In this document: positions 52,239-61,605 of the stretch, in pieces | Layout of the letters: each line of letters starts with the position of its first letter | Numbering within the stretch: position 1 is the first letter of the stretch | DNA from: Massilia sp. H6 | GTDB taxonomy: Bacteria > Pseudomonadota > Gammaproteobacteria > Burkholderiales > Burkholderiaceae_D | Reading direction: 5' to 3' | Length of the DNA stretch: 64,000 bases | Assembly (NCBI RefSeq): GCF_024802625.1 | Contig: NZ_CP103371.1 | Span: forward strand, 1,426,001 to 1,490,000 | Notes under the pieces: generated by a model | Told to the model about the DNA's origin: nothing | Seen by the model: the letters and a program-made list of their open reading frames with translations, nothing else | The model's database searches: none | Position numbers and translations under genes: made by a program

Positions 52239-54095
52239 TCACGCGATAACCTTCAGCACGACATTGCTGGCGTGTACAGGGGAAGCTAACGAACCGTGCA
52301 GGTGTCCATCGACGGGGATGGTGACAACGACGGTGGTGCCGGTGTCCGGGCTACTGCTGATCGAGAAGCTGCCGCAGAGGATGTTGATCCTTTCCTCGAT
52401 GCCAACCAGGCCGAATGAGCCGGTGCGGTTGCGGCTGCCTGGTTGCATCCCGACGCCGTTGTCGCGGATCGTCATGGTCAGCATGTTGACGTGCTGGTGC
52501 AGTTCGATCCGCACCTTGCTCGCGCGAGCATGACGCGCCACGTTGTTGAGCGACTCCTGCAGGATGCGAAACAGGGCGGTTGCGCACTGGTCGTCGAGAT
52601 GGTATTCGGTGTCGTTCTCGACCAGCTCGCACGCGATGCCAGTGCGCCTCTCGAAGTTGTTCACCTGCCAGTCGACCGCCGCATTCAGGCCGAGGTCGAG
52701 CACGTTTGGCCGCAGGTCGTTGATGATCTGACGCACGCTGCGGATGGACTTGTCGATCTGCCGCACCGTCGCGCCGGCGCGCTCGTGAAGGCGGCCATGC
52801 TTGTCGCGCGTGCGGTTGGCAAGGATCTCCGCCTCGATCTTCAGCGCGAGCAGGTTCTGCGCAAGCTCGTCGTGGATCTCGCGCGCGATGCGCTTGCGTT
52901 CGCTTTCCTTGATCTGCTCCGCGTGCGCGGCCAGTTGGCGCAGCTTTTCGTTGGTGGCCTGCAGCTTGGCCTGACTGGCGCGCAGCTCGCGCGTCATGTC
53001 TTCGGCCATATGCAGTGCGCTGCGGCGCGACGATGCCATGGTCTGGAACAGCGCGTACAGCAAGGCGGTGCTGAGGAATCCGGCCAGGGCGGCCATCCAC
53101 GGATAGTAGAGGTCGAAGCGTGTGAATAGCGCCGACTTGGCAATGCTGAAATCGGCGCGCCACTGACGCTGGTTGAATTGAATGGGCAGGCTGGCCTGGA
53201 GCACATCGGCGCTGTCGGGCAACGGCGGCCGGGTGGTCGCCGTTGCATGGCTATCGTAAAGGACCGAGCTCGATGGAAGCTCGCCTGGCTCCAGCGGCAC
53301 ACTGTCGAGGTCAGTAAGTACCAGGCGCACGCCATTGGCCGGAAATCCCTCGAGGACGCCGTTAACCATCCTGTTGACGCCGAAGCCAATGCCGACGGAG
53401 CCGAGATAGGCTGCACGCCGCTCGGCAATGGAGTCGGTCGGCATGTCGCTGTGATATACCGGCAAACGCATTGCGAGTACGTTCTGGATGGGGCCGGGTG
53501 CTGCACTGACACGGAAACCGGAAGCAGCAACAGTATTGTTGTCACGCGACTGCGCTGCTATGCGGCGAATATAACTGCGGGCTTCAAGGTCGATGCCAAG
53601 CTTGGCGAGCGTTTGCGGGGTGGCAGGTTCCACGTAGACAAGGACCGTGTAGCTGTCACGGGCTGGATCGGGAAGCAGCTTGGCGGCAGGTTCGGGCATG
53701 CCGTATTTGCGCAGCCTGTTGCGCGCTTCCGCGTCTACCGCCGGCAAGCCTTCTGCGCTGACGCTACGGGCATAGTTCATGACCTCGATGCCGGGGAAGT
53801 TGCGAGGCGTATCGAGCCGTTCGACGTAGTGACGGAATTCGTCGGCGCTGGCGTTGCGGCTGGCATGGAATAGTCCGGCCATGCCGCGCAAGAAGTCGGT
53901 GTAACTCTTGATCCGGGCGTCGATCGCAAACTGGGCGGTGCGCGCCATCCCGCGGAAGCGGGTCTGCGCATCGCTTTCGATAGCCTCGGCGGTAACCGTG
54001 TACAGGACAGTGCCTACCGTCATCGACAGCAGGGCTCCGGTTAGCAGCGCCGTCGGCATGCGGGCGCGATGATAAGAGTGACGGCGTGGGTACAT
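52239..54095 (-). CDS. membrane sensor histidine kinase, CHASE domain and HisKA_3 (NarX-type)
   Basis: About 618 residues from the ATG at 54095; a TTG seven codons earlier is the alternative. A first membrane segment (ALLTGALLSMTVGTVLYTV) is followed by a ~280-residue periplasmic CHASE domain (FPGIEVMNYARSVS is its hallmark, residues ~100-113). A second membrane segment (MAALAGFLSTALLYALFQTM) and a coiled coil follow. Then a HisKA_3 phosphoacceptor RKRIAREIHDELAQNLLALK and an HATPase (ILQESLNNVARHA, DNGVGM, GSFGLVGIEERI). Such kinases normally pair with a LuxR/NarL-type regulator; none is adjacent. It is upstream of the Trp-Cys repeat gene on the same strand, 244 bases apart. Confidence 0.92.
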   Translation of the reverse strand: MYPRRHSYHRARMPTALLTGALLSMTVGTVLYTVTAEAIESDAQTRFRGMARTAQFAIDARIKSYTDFLRGMAGLFHASRNASADEFRHYVERLDTPRNFPGIEVMNYARSVSAEGLPAVDAEARNRLRKYGMPEPAAKLLPDPARDSYTVLVYVEPATPQTLAKLGIDLEARSYIRRIAAQSRDNNTVAASGFRVSAAPGPIQNVLAMRLPVYHSDMPTDSIAERRAAYLGSVGIGFGVNRMVNGVLEGFPANGVRLVLTDLDSVPLEPGELPSSSVLYDSHATATTRPPLPDSADVLQASLPIQFNQRQWRADFSIAKSALFTRFDLYYPWMAALAGFLSTALLYALFQTMASSRRSALHMAEDMTRELRASQAKLQATNEKLRQLAAHAEQIKESERKRIAREIHDELAQNLLALKIEAEILANRTRDKHGRLHERAGATVRQIDKSIRSVRQIINDLRPNVLDLGLNAAVDWQVNNFERRTGIACELVENDTEYHLDDQCATALFRILQESLNNVARHARASKVRIELHQHVNMLTMTIRDNGVGMQPGSRNRTGSFGLVGIEERINILCGSFSISSSPDTGTTVVVTIPVDGHLHGSLASPVHASNVVLKVIA

Positions 54096-54433
54096 CGAAC
54101 GTATTCTCGTTAGCAAGGATTCATTGCGTCGCGTTAATGCGACAACAACTCATACGCTAAGCGTGTTTACGTCAAATGAGACCTGTCAGATGTATTAGGT
54201 TTACCAATCCCGCAACGAGAGCTGCGATGAATACGTGTCGAATCCGAAGCGAACCTGCATCCGCGAGCGTGCGGGAATATGCTTTTAAAGCTTGGTGCAA
54301 TAGGAAAGCCAGCTGTTGGACGTTCGTCATGAGAGCCGCTTGCGCGAAGCAGGGAACGATGCTGCTGGCATCGTTCCCTGCTTAAGACACGCGAAACACC
54401 CGCACTGCCCAGGCTGCATGGCAGATAGGCGAA
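54096..54433. other. intergenic region between glnS and the CHASE kinase
   Basis: No gene supported. The only clear structure is the hairpin at 54347-54383. The stretch from 54117 is more A+T-rich than its surroundings and probably holds the kinase promoter. Confidence 0.5.
54347..54383. terminator. 16-bp hairpin downstream of glnS
   Basis: AAGCAGGGAACGATGC and its perfect complement enclose TGCTG, 50 bases past the glnS stop. No T run follows on either strand, so it may slow or process transcripts rather than terminate them outright. Confidence 0.6.
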
Positions 54434-56194
54434 TTACTTGCCCCAGCTGTCCTTGAGCGTGGTCACGCGATTAAAGACCGGCTTGCCCGGTGTCGACTCC
54501 ACGCGGTCGGCCACAAAATAGCCGTGCCGCTCGAACTGGAAGCGCTGGTCGGCCACGGCGTCTTTCATGCCCGGCTCCAGGTAGGCGGTCACGGTTTCCA
54601 GGGCGCTCGGGTTGAGCGCGGCCTTGAAGTCCTTGCCGCCGGCGTCCGGGTTGGCATCGAGGAAGAGGCGGTCGTACAGGCGTACTTCGGCCTCCAGGGC
54701 AGTGGCGGCGCTGACCCAGGTGATATTGCCCTTGACCTTGTAGTTGTCGGCACCTGGCGTACCCGACTTCGAATCCGGGAAATAGCTCACGTGCACAGCG
54801 CTGACCGCGCCATCGGCGTCGCGGTCGAAGCCGGTGCACTCGACCACGTAGCCGTATTTCAGGCGCACGCGGCTGCCCGGCTGACCGTCTTTCGGCGGAG
54901 TGAAGCGGTGGTAGCCCTTGACCGGGTTTTCCATGAAGTCTTCCTGCTCGATCCACAGCTCGCGGGTGAACGGGAAGCTGCGCACGCCCATATCCGGGTG
55001 GTGCGGGTGGACCGGCGAACTGCATTCATGCGACTCGCCTTGCGGGAAGTTGTCGACGATCAGCTTGAGCGGTCGCAGCACCGCGATGGCGCGCGGCGCC
55101 TTCGGGTCGAGGTCGTCGCGCAGCGCGCCTTCGAGCGTGCTCATGTCGATCCAGCCGTCGGCCTTGGACACGCCGATGCGCTCGCAAAACAGCTGGATCG
55201 ATTCCGGCGTGTAGCCGCGCCGGCGCAGGCCGACGATGGTCGGCATGCGCGGGTCGTCCCAGCCCGTGACGATGCCTTCGTCGACCAGCTGGCGCAGCTT
55301 GCGCTTGCTGGTGACGACGTAGGTCAGGTTCAGGCGCGCCATTTCGTACTGGCGCGGCACCGGGCGTTCGAAGAAGCCGCCGGCCGTCAGCGTTTCGACC
55401 AGCCAGTCGTACATCGGACGGTGGTCCTGGAACTCGAGCGTGCAGATCGAATGGGTGATCGATTCGAGCGCATCCGAGATCGGATGGGTGTAGTCGTACA
55501 TCGGGTAGATGCACCAGTCGTCGCCCGTGCGGTGGTGGTGCGCATGGCGGATGCGGTACAGCGCCGGGTCGCGGTTGGTCATGTTGGGCGAGGCCATGGC
55601 GTCCTCGAACATCTTCGCGCGCAAGATGTGCTCGCCATCTTTGAACTTGCCGGCCTTCATGTCGCGGAACAGTTGCAGCGATTCTTCCACCGGACGGTTG
55701 CGGAACGGCGAGTTGGTGCCGGGCGTACCGAAGTTGCCGCGGTTCTTCGCCATTTCTTCGGCGCTCTGGCTGTCGACATAGGCCTTGCCCTCGCGGATCA
55801 GGTATTCGGCCATCTCGTACAGCTTGCCGAAGTAATCGCTGGCGTAATGCAGGTATTCCTGGCCACCCTGTTCCCACGAGAAACCGAGCCAGCGCACGCT
55901 GTCCATGATGGTGTCGACGTATTCCTGGTCTTCTTTTTCGGGATTGGTGTCGTCGAACCGCAAGTGGCAGCGGCCGGCATAGTCGCGCGCCAGGCCGAAG
56001 TTCAGGCAGATCGATTTGGCATGGCCGATGTGCAGATAGCCGTTCGGCTCCGGTGGGAAGCGGGTAATGACCTGCGGCATGCCGTCACGCGCGTGGGTGC
56101 CGGCCGCGAGGTCATTGTCGATAATGGCCCGCAGAAAGTTAGACGGAGGCACAGGCGCACTGTTCGCGGCCGGTTTGTTCTTATCGTTGCTCAT
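54434..56194 (-). CDS. glnS: glutaminyl-tRNA synthetase
   Basis: 586 residues, class Ic synthetase. ATP-binding PPEPNGYLHIGHAKSI (HIGH) and a degenerate KMSKS seen as VVTSKRKLRQL. Gln-type motifs include RFDDTNPEKEDQEYVD and GDDWCIYPMYDYTHPISDAL; the C-terminal anticodon-binding beta-barrels are full length. The ATG at 56194 is used because the family starts there; an in-frame start at 56302 adds unrelated residues. Divergent from the J-domain gene. Confidence 0.97.
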   Translation of the reverse strand: MSNDKNKPAANSAPVPPSNFLRAIIDNDLAAGTHARDGMPQVITRFPPEPNGYLHIGHAKSICLNFGLARDYAGRCHLRFDDTNPEKEDQEYVDTIMDSVRWLGFSWEQGGQEYLHYASDYFGKLYEMAEYLIREGKAYVDSQSAEEMAKNRGNFGTPGTNSPFRNRPVEESLQLFRDMKAGKFKDGEHILRAKMFEDAMASPNMTNRDPALYRIRHAHHHRTGDDWCIYPMYDYTHPISDALESITHSICTLEFQDHRPMYDWLVETLTAGGFFERPVPRQYEMARLNLTYVVTSKRKLRQLVDEGIVTGWDDPRMPTIVGLRRRGYTPESIQLFCERIGVSKADGWIDMSTLEGALRDDLDPKAPRAIAVLRPLKLIVDNFPQGESHECSSPVHPHHPDMGVRSFPFTRELWIEQEDFMENPVKGYHRFTPPKDGQPGSRVRLKYGYVVECTGFDRDADGAVSAVHVSYFPDSKSGTPGADNYKVKGNITWVSAATALEAEVRLYDRLFLDANPDAGGKDFKAALNPSALETVTAYLEPGMKDAVADQRFQFERHGYFVADRVESTPGKPVFNRVTTLKDSWGK

Positions 56195-56378
56195 GAAAAA
56201 GTTTCTGGATGGGGAAGTAACGCACATTTTACCGTACGGAGGGGCCGGCGGCCTCGCGCGTAGCGCAGGGCAGGACGGGGACCTTGGGCGCGCATTCGCC
56301 ACGTTATCGTTTTCTATAGGATAATCCCGGTTTGCCGTGTCGCGGTAATGCTAGCGGCCTTCGCCGGGAGAATTTTAG

Positions 56379-56669
56379 ATGGAAAATTTATATGCGATCC
56401 TCGGCGTCGCCCCGAATGCCGGCGACGACGAGATCAAGAAGGTCTACCGCTCCCTGGCGATGCGCTACCACCCGGACCGCAACCAGGCGCCGGGCGCCGA
56501 GGCGCGTTTCAAGGCCGTCTCGAAGGCCTATGACATCCTGTCCGATCCGGTCAAGCGCGCCGAGTACAACCAGAGCGTCAACCACCGCATCGTGCTCGAT
56601 GCCGAAGCCGAGGCCTACGAACTGTGGCGCTCGGTGTTCGCGCTCAACGGCGTCAATTTGCAGCATTGA
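56379..56669 (+). CDS. small J-domain (DnaJ-like) co-chaperone protein
   Basis: 96 residues, essentially one J domain. [20 protein letters not shown] and the Hsp70-activating HPD at 31-33 (RYHPDRNQ) are intact. It lacks the Gly/Phe, zinc and C-terminal domains of DnaJ. The remaining tail ([19 protein letters not shown]) may bind clients. It stimulates an Hsp70. One hundred bases separate it from three overlapping unknown genes. Confidence 0.9.
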   Translation: MENLYAILGVAPNAGDDEIKKVYRSLAMRYHPDRNQAPGAEARFKAVSKAYDILSDPVKRAEYNQSVNHRIVLDAEAEAYELWRSVFALNGVNLQH

Positions 56670-56769
56670 ACTGCAGTAGCGGGCGCCGCACCGGGCTGCG
56701 GCGCCGGCGGCATGCACGCCGCGTGCCTTGGCAGTTGCGCCGCGCCCATCATCAACAACAGGATACAAC

Positions 56770-57282
56770 ATGAAAAACGTACATCCCGAATTCTCGTTCC
56801 AGTCACGCGAACTGGAAGGGCAGATCGAGGGCACGCTGGGCGACCCGCCCAACAAGAAGAACTACAACATGATGGTCAGCGCGCTGGTGTCGGAATACGC
56901 CGGCGGCTCGGGCCTGGACGACGTCAACCTGATGGCGTTCGCACTCGCTGACTGTATCAAGTTCACCGATCCGAAGGGCCTGCTGCGCGAAGCGGCCGAC
57001 TACGAAGGCACCGACCCGGCAGCGGTATTCGCCATGGCCGAGTGCGACGGCGAGCAGGGCCGCGCCATGTACGCCGCCATGACGGCGAATTATCCAGAAC
57101 TGGCACGCCAGGCCATCATTACCGCCTTCCTGTACAAGAACCAGTCGCGCTGGGAAGACGAAGACCGCGATTTCGACCGTCTCGGCGAGGGCGACGAGGG
57201 CGACGACAACGACATGGAAGACGGCGCCGCCACCGACGACTTTACCCAGCTGTTCGATCCGGATGGAGGAGAGCGCGAATGA
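56770..57282 (+). CDS. unknown acidic protein, first of three coupled genes
   Basis: 170 residues from the ATG at 56770. Mainly helical (NYNMMVSALVSEYAGGSGLD, then AMYAAMTANYPELARQAIIT) with a strongly acidic end rich in Asp and Glu (EGDEGDDNDMEDG). No family recognised. Its TGA overlaps the next ATG (ATGA), so translation is coupled. Confidence 0.75.
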   Translation: MKNVHPEFSFQSRELEGQIEGTLGDPPNKKNYNMMVSALVSEYAGGSGLDDVNLMAFALADCIKFTDPKGLLREAADYEGTDPAAVFAMAECDGEQGRAMYAAMTANYPELARQAIITAFLYKNQSRWEDEDRDFDRLGEGDEGDDNDMEDGAATDDFTQLFDPDGGERE

Positions 57283-58091
57283 GCGACGAAGGACACGAAG
57301 CCAATAACGCCTCGGCCGGCGGCGGCAGCAACCTGCCCGCGCTGACCCGGCAGGTGAGCGAACTGGTGCTGGCCGGCTCGCTCGATCACGCCGAAGAAGC
57401 GTTCTCCAAAGCCGCCGACGAGCACGGCGACTATGCCGTGGTCGAAGTACTGTCCACGCTGCCGCCGCAGGTCACCGCGCTGCACCTGGCCGGCTTCGAT
57501 GGCGGCAAGACATCGCTTGCGACCATGCTGGTGCCGCCCAAGGCCTGGGCCGACAGCCTGGCCTATATCGCCGCCACCTGGCCGGACAACATGATCGAGG
57601 ACGATCCCGAGCGCATCGCCGAGAACCTGTTCAACCACGTGCACGGCATCGTCTATGCCAACGACGACGAAGAGCGCCGCCACGAACTGCTGCGCGAAGC
57701 CTCGGCCACCGACCACGGCGCCACCGTGTTCGCCATCATGTGGTCGCTGGCGCCGCGCGAGATCCTCGAGGTGGCCGGCGAAATCCTGGCCAAGGGCCGC
57801 TACGTGACCGGCCAGACCAGCGGCGACAGCGACATCGTGCCGCTGGCGATCGACCTGGCCAAGGCCAGCGAGGACGGCTGGGAGCGCTCGCTGCTGGAGT
57901 TGTTCCCGGAATTTCGCCACAGCGCCGAAATGGCCGATGTGCAGCTGCCGGACGATCCCGACGAAGAATCGCCCTTCATGCAGCGCAACACGCGCGAACT
58001 GCTCTACCGCTTGCGCAAGCAGGTGCCGTCGGTGCGCAGCATGCCGCGGCGCGGGACCCGCAGGAGCATGGGCACGGACATCTTCTCGTGA
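57279..58091 (+). CDS. unknown helical protein, second of three coupled genes
   Basis: 270 residues. Helix-rich: LTRQVSELVLAGSLDHAEEA, IAENLFNHVHGIVYANDDEE, HGATVFAIMWSLAPREILEV. It ends basic (RRGTRRSMGTDIFS). No signal peptide, membrane segment or known motif. Starts on ATGA behind the previous gene; its own end overlaps the next start by GTGA. Confidence 0.75.
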   Translation: MSDEGHEANNASAGGGSNLPALTRQVSELVLAGSLDHAEEAFSKAADEHGDYAVVEVLSTLPPQVTALHLAGFDGGKTSLATMLVPPKAWADSLAYIAATWPDNMIEDDPERIAENLFNHVHGIVYANDDEERRHELLREASATDHGATVFAIMWSLAPREILEVAGEILAKGRYVTGQTSGDSDIVPLAIDLAKASEDGWERSLLELFPEFRHSAEMADVQLPDDPDEESPFMQRNTRELLYRLRKQVPSVRSMPRRGTRRSMGTDIFS

Positions 58092-58981
58092 GCGCGCTGT
58101 CCGCAAACATGTTGCCCGCACTGGTGATCGAGAAGCTGCCGCGCCTGGTGCGCGCGATCAAGCTGCTGCCCGAAGAAGCCACACCGGACGAAGCCGCGGT
58201 GCTGGCCGACGAGCTGTGCGGCATCACCGCGATGGTGGCCGAGAAGTTCACCAATGACCGCACCGCCGAAGGCATCCAGCGCGCACTGCTGCTGACCGTG
58301 GGCGGGGTGTCGCTTGGCCTCGAGCACGAGGTCGACACCGACGACGACCTGGCCGCGCTCGACGTGCTGATCGAGGAGGGCGCCGAACAGGTGTTCCAGG
58401 CGGGGTTTCGCATGGTGCGCGACCTGGCCGCCATGCCAGAAGATACCCTGGTGGGCGAGTACGACACCGACCCGGTGTACGCCAAGCGGCGCCTGAAAGA
58501 GTTGTTCGTCGACTTGTGCACGGCCGATCCGGGCGAGACCTGGTCCGGCTACGAGCGCTACCTCAGCCAGCTCAAGGAGCGCCAGGGCGTACAGGCCATC
58601 GTGCGCGCCGCCCAGTGGCTGCGGCGCCACCACTACGAAGGCCCGATCCTCGACCCTGACCTCAATGCCGAAGGCGTGATCGCGCTGGCGATTATCTTCG
58701 CGGTGGAAGCGGGCGGGCGCATCACGGCGCGCACCGGGCAGCGCGAGTTCGAACGCTTCGTGAAATCGGTGCGCAGGAACAAGCCCGACTTCGAGGCCGG
58801 CTGGGCCGAGCTGATGGCGCGTGTTCCGGCGGCGCACCAAGGCGTCATCGCCGAGCGCATTGCCACCTACCGCGAGCAATGCACGGTGCTGCAGCAGATC
58901 GGCACCAAGGCCAGCATGAAGCAGCTGTTCGGCGAGCTCGAGAACTATGCCGGCTCGGAACTCGACGCCGACCTGCCGTAA
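58088..58981 (+). CDS. unknown helical protein, third of three coupled genes
   Basis: 297 residues from a GTG at 58088. All-helical appearance: LVIEKLPRLVRAIKLLPEEA, DELCGITAMVAEKF, GPILDPDLNAEGVIALAIIF, EFERFVKSVRRNKPDFEAGW. Regular acidic segments recall secretion- or virulence-type chaperones, but no family is recognised. The MFS gene follows 18 bases behind, so it may belong to the same operon. Confidence 0.75.
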   Translation: MSALSANMLPALVIEKLPRLVRAIKLLPEEATPDEAAVLADELCGITAMVAEKFTNDRTAEGIQRALLLTVGGVSLGLEHEVDTDDDLAALDVLIEEGAEQVFQAGFRMVRDLAAMPEDTLVGEYDTDPVYAKRRLKELFVDLCTADPGETWSGYERYLSQLKERQGVQAIVRAAQWLRRHHYEGPILDPDLNAEGVIALAIIFAVEAGGRITARTGQREFERFVKSVRRNKPDFEAGWAELMARVPAAHQGVIAERIATYREQCTVLQQIGTKASMKQLFGELENYAGSELDADLP

Positions 58982-58999
58982 GGGGTCGGCAATGACGGG

Positions 59000-60208
59000 T
59001 TGGCCTTGACCGGTGCGCGTGGTCCGATCGCGGCCGGAAGCCCGGACTTTCGCCGCATCAACCGCGCGATGGCGTTCGGCGGTTTTTCCGTCTTCGCGAT
59101 GCTCTACTGCGTCCAGCCGCTGATGCCGCTGCTGGCACGCGACTTTTCTCTTACTCCCGCCCAGGGCAGCCTGGCGCTGTCGGTGTCCACCGCCACCCTG
59201 GCGGTGGCGCTGCTCGTCTCCGGCGCCCTGGCCGATCGCATCGGCCGCAAGCAGATCATGGTGGCGTCGATGGTCGGCGGCGCCCTGCTCACGCTGCTGT
59301 CGAGCTTCGCGCTCGACTATATCCAGCTGGTCGGCGCAAGGGCGCTGCTCGGACTGGTGCTTGGCGGCCTGCCGGCGGTGGCGATGGCCTATCTCAGCGA
59401 CGAGATCGAAGGCGCCTCGCTCGGCCTGTCGATGGGCATGTACATCGGCGGCAGCGCCCTGGGCGGCATGAGCGGGCGGGTGCTGTCGTCGATCGTCAGC
59501 GATGTCACCTCGTGGCGCATCGCGCTCGCTCTGCTGGGCGTGGCCGGGCTGTATGCGGCCTGGGAATTCTCGCGCAGCCTGCCGCCGTCGCGCCACGCGG
59601 GCATAGTGCACGTGCGTGGGCCCGGCTGGCGCGACGGCCTGCGCATCCACTTGCGCGACGCAGGCCTGCCCTGGCTGTTCGTCTTGCCTTTTTTGATGAT
59701 GGGCGTATTCGTCAGCCTTTATAACTACATCGGCTACCGCCTGCTGGCGCCGCCCTTCGGCCTGAGCCAGAGCGAAGTGGGCGCCGTCTCGCTGCTCTAC
59801 CTGCTTGGCATCGTCAGCTCGATGTGGGCCGGGAAGCTGGCCGACCGCCTGGGCCGGCGCAACGTGCTGTGGCTGGTGCTGGGCATCATGCTGGCCGGGC
59901 TGCTGGTGACGCTGCACGATTCGGTGGCGGCGATCGTGCTGGGCACGGGCCTGGCCACCTTCGGTTTCTTCGCCTCGCATTCAGTGGCCAGCAGCTGGGT
60001 CGGGCGCAGGGCGCGCCCACCCCAGGCGCTGGCATCAAGCATCTACCTGTTCAGTTACTACGTGGGCTCGAGCGTGATCGGCTGGTGCACCGGTTATGTA
60101 TGGGAGCACTGGGCCTGGCCCGGTGTGGTCGCGGCACTGGGGGCGCTGCTGGGGGTGGCGCTGGGCATCGCGTTGCGGCTACGCTACCTGGCGCCGGCAA
60201 CGCGATGA
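59000..60208 (+). CDS. MFS transporter, twelve-helix drug or metabolite efflux type
   Basis: 402 residues. The loop 2-3 motif DRIGRKQIM and its repeat DRLGRRNVL mark a typical major facilitator. The end RYL APATR is cytoplasmic. A TTG at 59000 is the likely start; a downstream ATG (MAFGGF, residue 24) is the alternative. The subfamily resembles bacterial drug/arabinose-type exporters, but no substrate can be named. Follows the three coupled unknown genes. Confidence 0.9.
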   Translation: MALTGARGPIAAGSPDFRRINRAMAFGGFSVFAMLYCVQPLMPLLARDFSLTPAQGSLALSVSTATLAVALLVSGALADRIGRKQIMVASMVGGALLTLLSSFALDYIQLVGARALLGLVLGGLPAVAMAYLSDEIEGASLGLSMGMYIGGSALGGMSGRVLSSIVSDVTSWRIALALLGVAGLYAAWEFSRSLPPSRHAGIVHVRGPGWRDGLRIHLRDAGLPWLFVLPFLMMGVFVSLYNYIGYRLLAPPFGLSQSEVGAVSLLYLLGIVSSMWAGKLADRLGRRNVLWLVLGIMLAGLLVTLHDSVAAIVLGTGLATFGFFASHSVASSWVGRRARPPQALASSIYLFSYYVGSSVIGWCTGYVWEHWAWPGVVAALGALLGVALGIALRLRYLAPATR

Positions 60209-60220
60209 ACCCAATTCGGA

Positions 60221-61513
60221 TCAGGGCGCGCTGCGCTTGACCACTACGCCGCCCTGGATCACCACCGCCGGGGCCTCCAGCAGCTGCACGTTCGCCGTCG
60301 GATCACCCGGTACCGCCACCATGTCGGCGAAGCGGCCCGCCTCGATCACGCCGACATCCTTGCGCGCCAGCGCTTCGGAGGCATTGATGGTGGCGGCCTG
60401 GATGGCTTGCAGCGGCGTCATGCCGTACTTGACCATGACCGCGAACTGCTTGCCGTTGCCGCCGTGGGGATGGACGCCGGCGTCGGTGCCGTAGACCATC
60501 TTCACGCCGGCAGCATGGGCCTTGCGGAAGTTCTGGCGCTGGAGATCGGTCACTTCGCGGTCCTTGCGCAGGTTATCTTCGAGCACGCCGTTGTTCTTGC
60601 CCTCGGCAGCGGTGTAGTCGCCGTTATAGATATCCATCGACAACCAAGTACCGTGTTTTTTTGCCAGCGCAATGCCTTCGTCGTCAATCAGGCTGGCGTG
60701 CTCGATCGTGTTGACGCCGGCGCGGATGGCATCCTTGATGCCGGCTGCGCCATGCGCGTGGGCCGCGATCTGCAGTCCCCATTGCTTGGCTTCGTCGACC
60801 GCGGCGCGCATCTCGGCGAGGTTCATCTGCTGCTGGCCGGGTTCGGTATTACGCGAGAACACGCCGCCGGTGGCGCAGATCTTGATGACCTGGGCGCCGT
60901 ATTTGCGCAGCGCGCGGATCGACTTGCGCACCTCGTCGGGGCCGTCGGCGTTATACGGCCCTTTTTCTTCCATCGACGGCGGGAAATAGGTGCTGTCGCA
61001 GTGGCTGCCGGTCGGCCCGAACGACCATGCGGCCGGAACGATGCGCGGACCGCGCACCTTGCCGGCGGCGATGGCCTGGCCCAGGCCCACGTCGTTCCAG
61101 TCGGACGCGCCCAGGTTGCGCACCGTGGTGAAGCCCGCGTCCAGCGTCTTGCCTGCATGGACCACGCTCAGGGCCGACCAGAAGCGGTCGTTGTATTGCA
61201 GGTTGGTGTAGCCGCCGTAGGTCGGATCCGAATCGAGGTGCACGTGCATGTCGATCAGGCCGGGAACCAGGGTCATGCCGGGCAGGGCGATGCGGGTGGC
61301 GCCGGTAGCGCTCACGGCCGCCGCATCGGGCTTGATGCTGACCACCTTGCCGTCGCGCACCAGGATTTCGGGGTTCTGGATCATGCGTCCCGCGCGCACG
61401 TCGAGCAGGCGGTCGGCGGTGATGATCACGTCCGCGGCCAGCGCGGCAGGGCAGGTGAGTAGTGCGAGGCAGAACAGGGCGGTGCGCGATATTGGGCGAT
61501 GCAGTTGGTCCAA
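60221..61513 (-). CDS. exported amidohydrolase family protein (Xaa-Pro dipeptidase/imidazolonepropionase-like)
   Basis: 430 residues from a TTG at 61513 with AAGGGG six bases upstream. Signal peptide SRTALFCLALLTCPAALA. The metal site of the amidohydrolase superfamily is intact: VPGLIDMHVHLDSDP (HxH), VIKICATGGVFS (carbamylated Lys), IAAHAHGAAGIKDAIRAG (His), TIEHASLID (His), VYGTDAGVHPHGGN (Asp). The C terminus returns to the beta-sandwich (AGRFADMVAVPGDP). Exported members hydrolyse dipeptides such as Xaa-Pro or Xaa-Arg; the substrate is not known. Convergent with the MFS gene. Confidence 0.92.
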   Translation of the reverse strand: MDQLHRPISRTALFCLALLTCPAALAADVIITADRLLDVRAGRMIQNPEILVRDGKVVSIKPDAAAVSATGATRIALPGMTLVPGLIDMHVHLDSDPTYGGYTNLQYNDRFWSALSVVHAGKTLDAGFTTVRNLGASDWNDVGLGQAIAAGKVRGPRIVPAAWSFGPTGSHCDSTYFPPSMEEKGPYNADGPDEVRKSIRALRKYGAQVIKICATGGVFSRNTEPGQQQMNLAEMRAAVDEAKQWGLQIAAHAHGAAGIKDAIRAGVNTIEHASLIDDEGIALAKKHGTWLSMDIYNGDYTAAEGKNNGVLEDNLRKDREVTDLQRQNFRKAHAAGVKMVYGTDAGVHPHGGNGKQFAVMVKYGMTPLQAIQAATINASEALARKDVGVIEAGRFADMVAVPGDPTANVQLLEAPAVVIQGGVVVKRSAP

Positions 61514-61605
61514 AAGATTCCCCTTACGTGTGATGTAGGCAAGTAGCAACTTATACAGATAGTCGCCGCCAGCGTCCAGATGCACGTAAGGGGGAGCAAG
61601 GCGCG

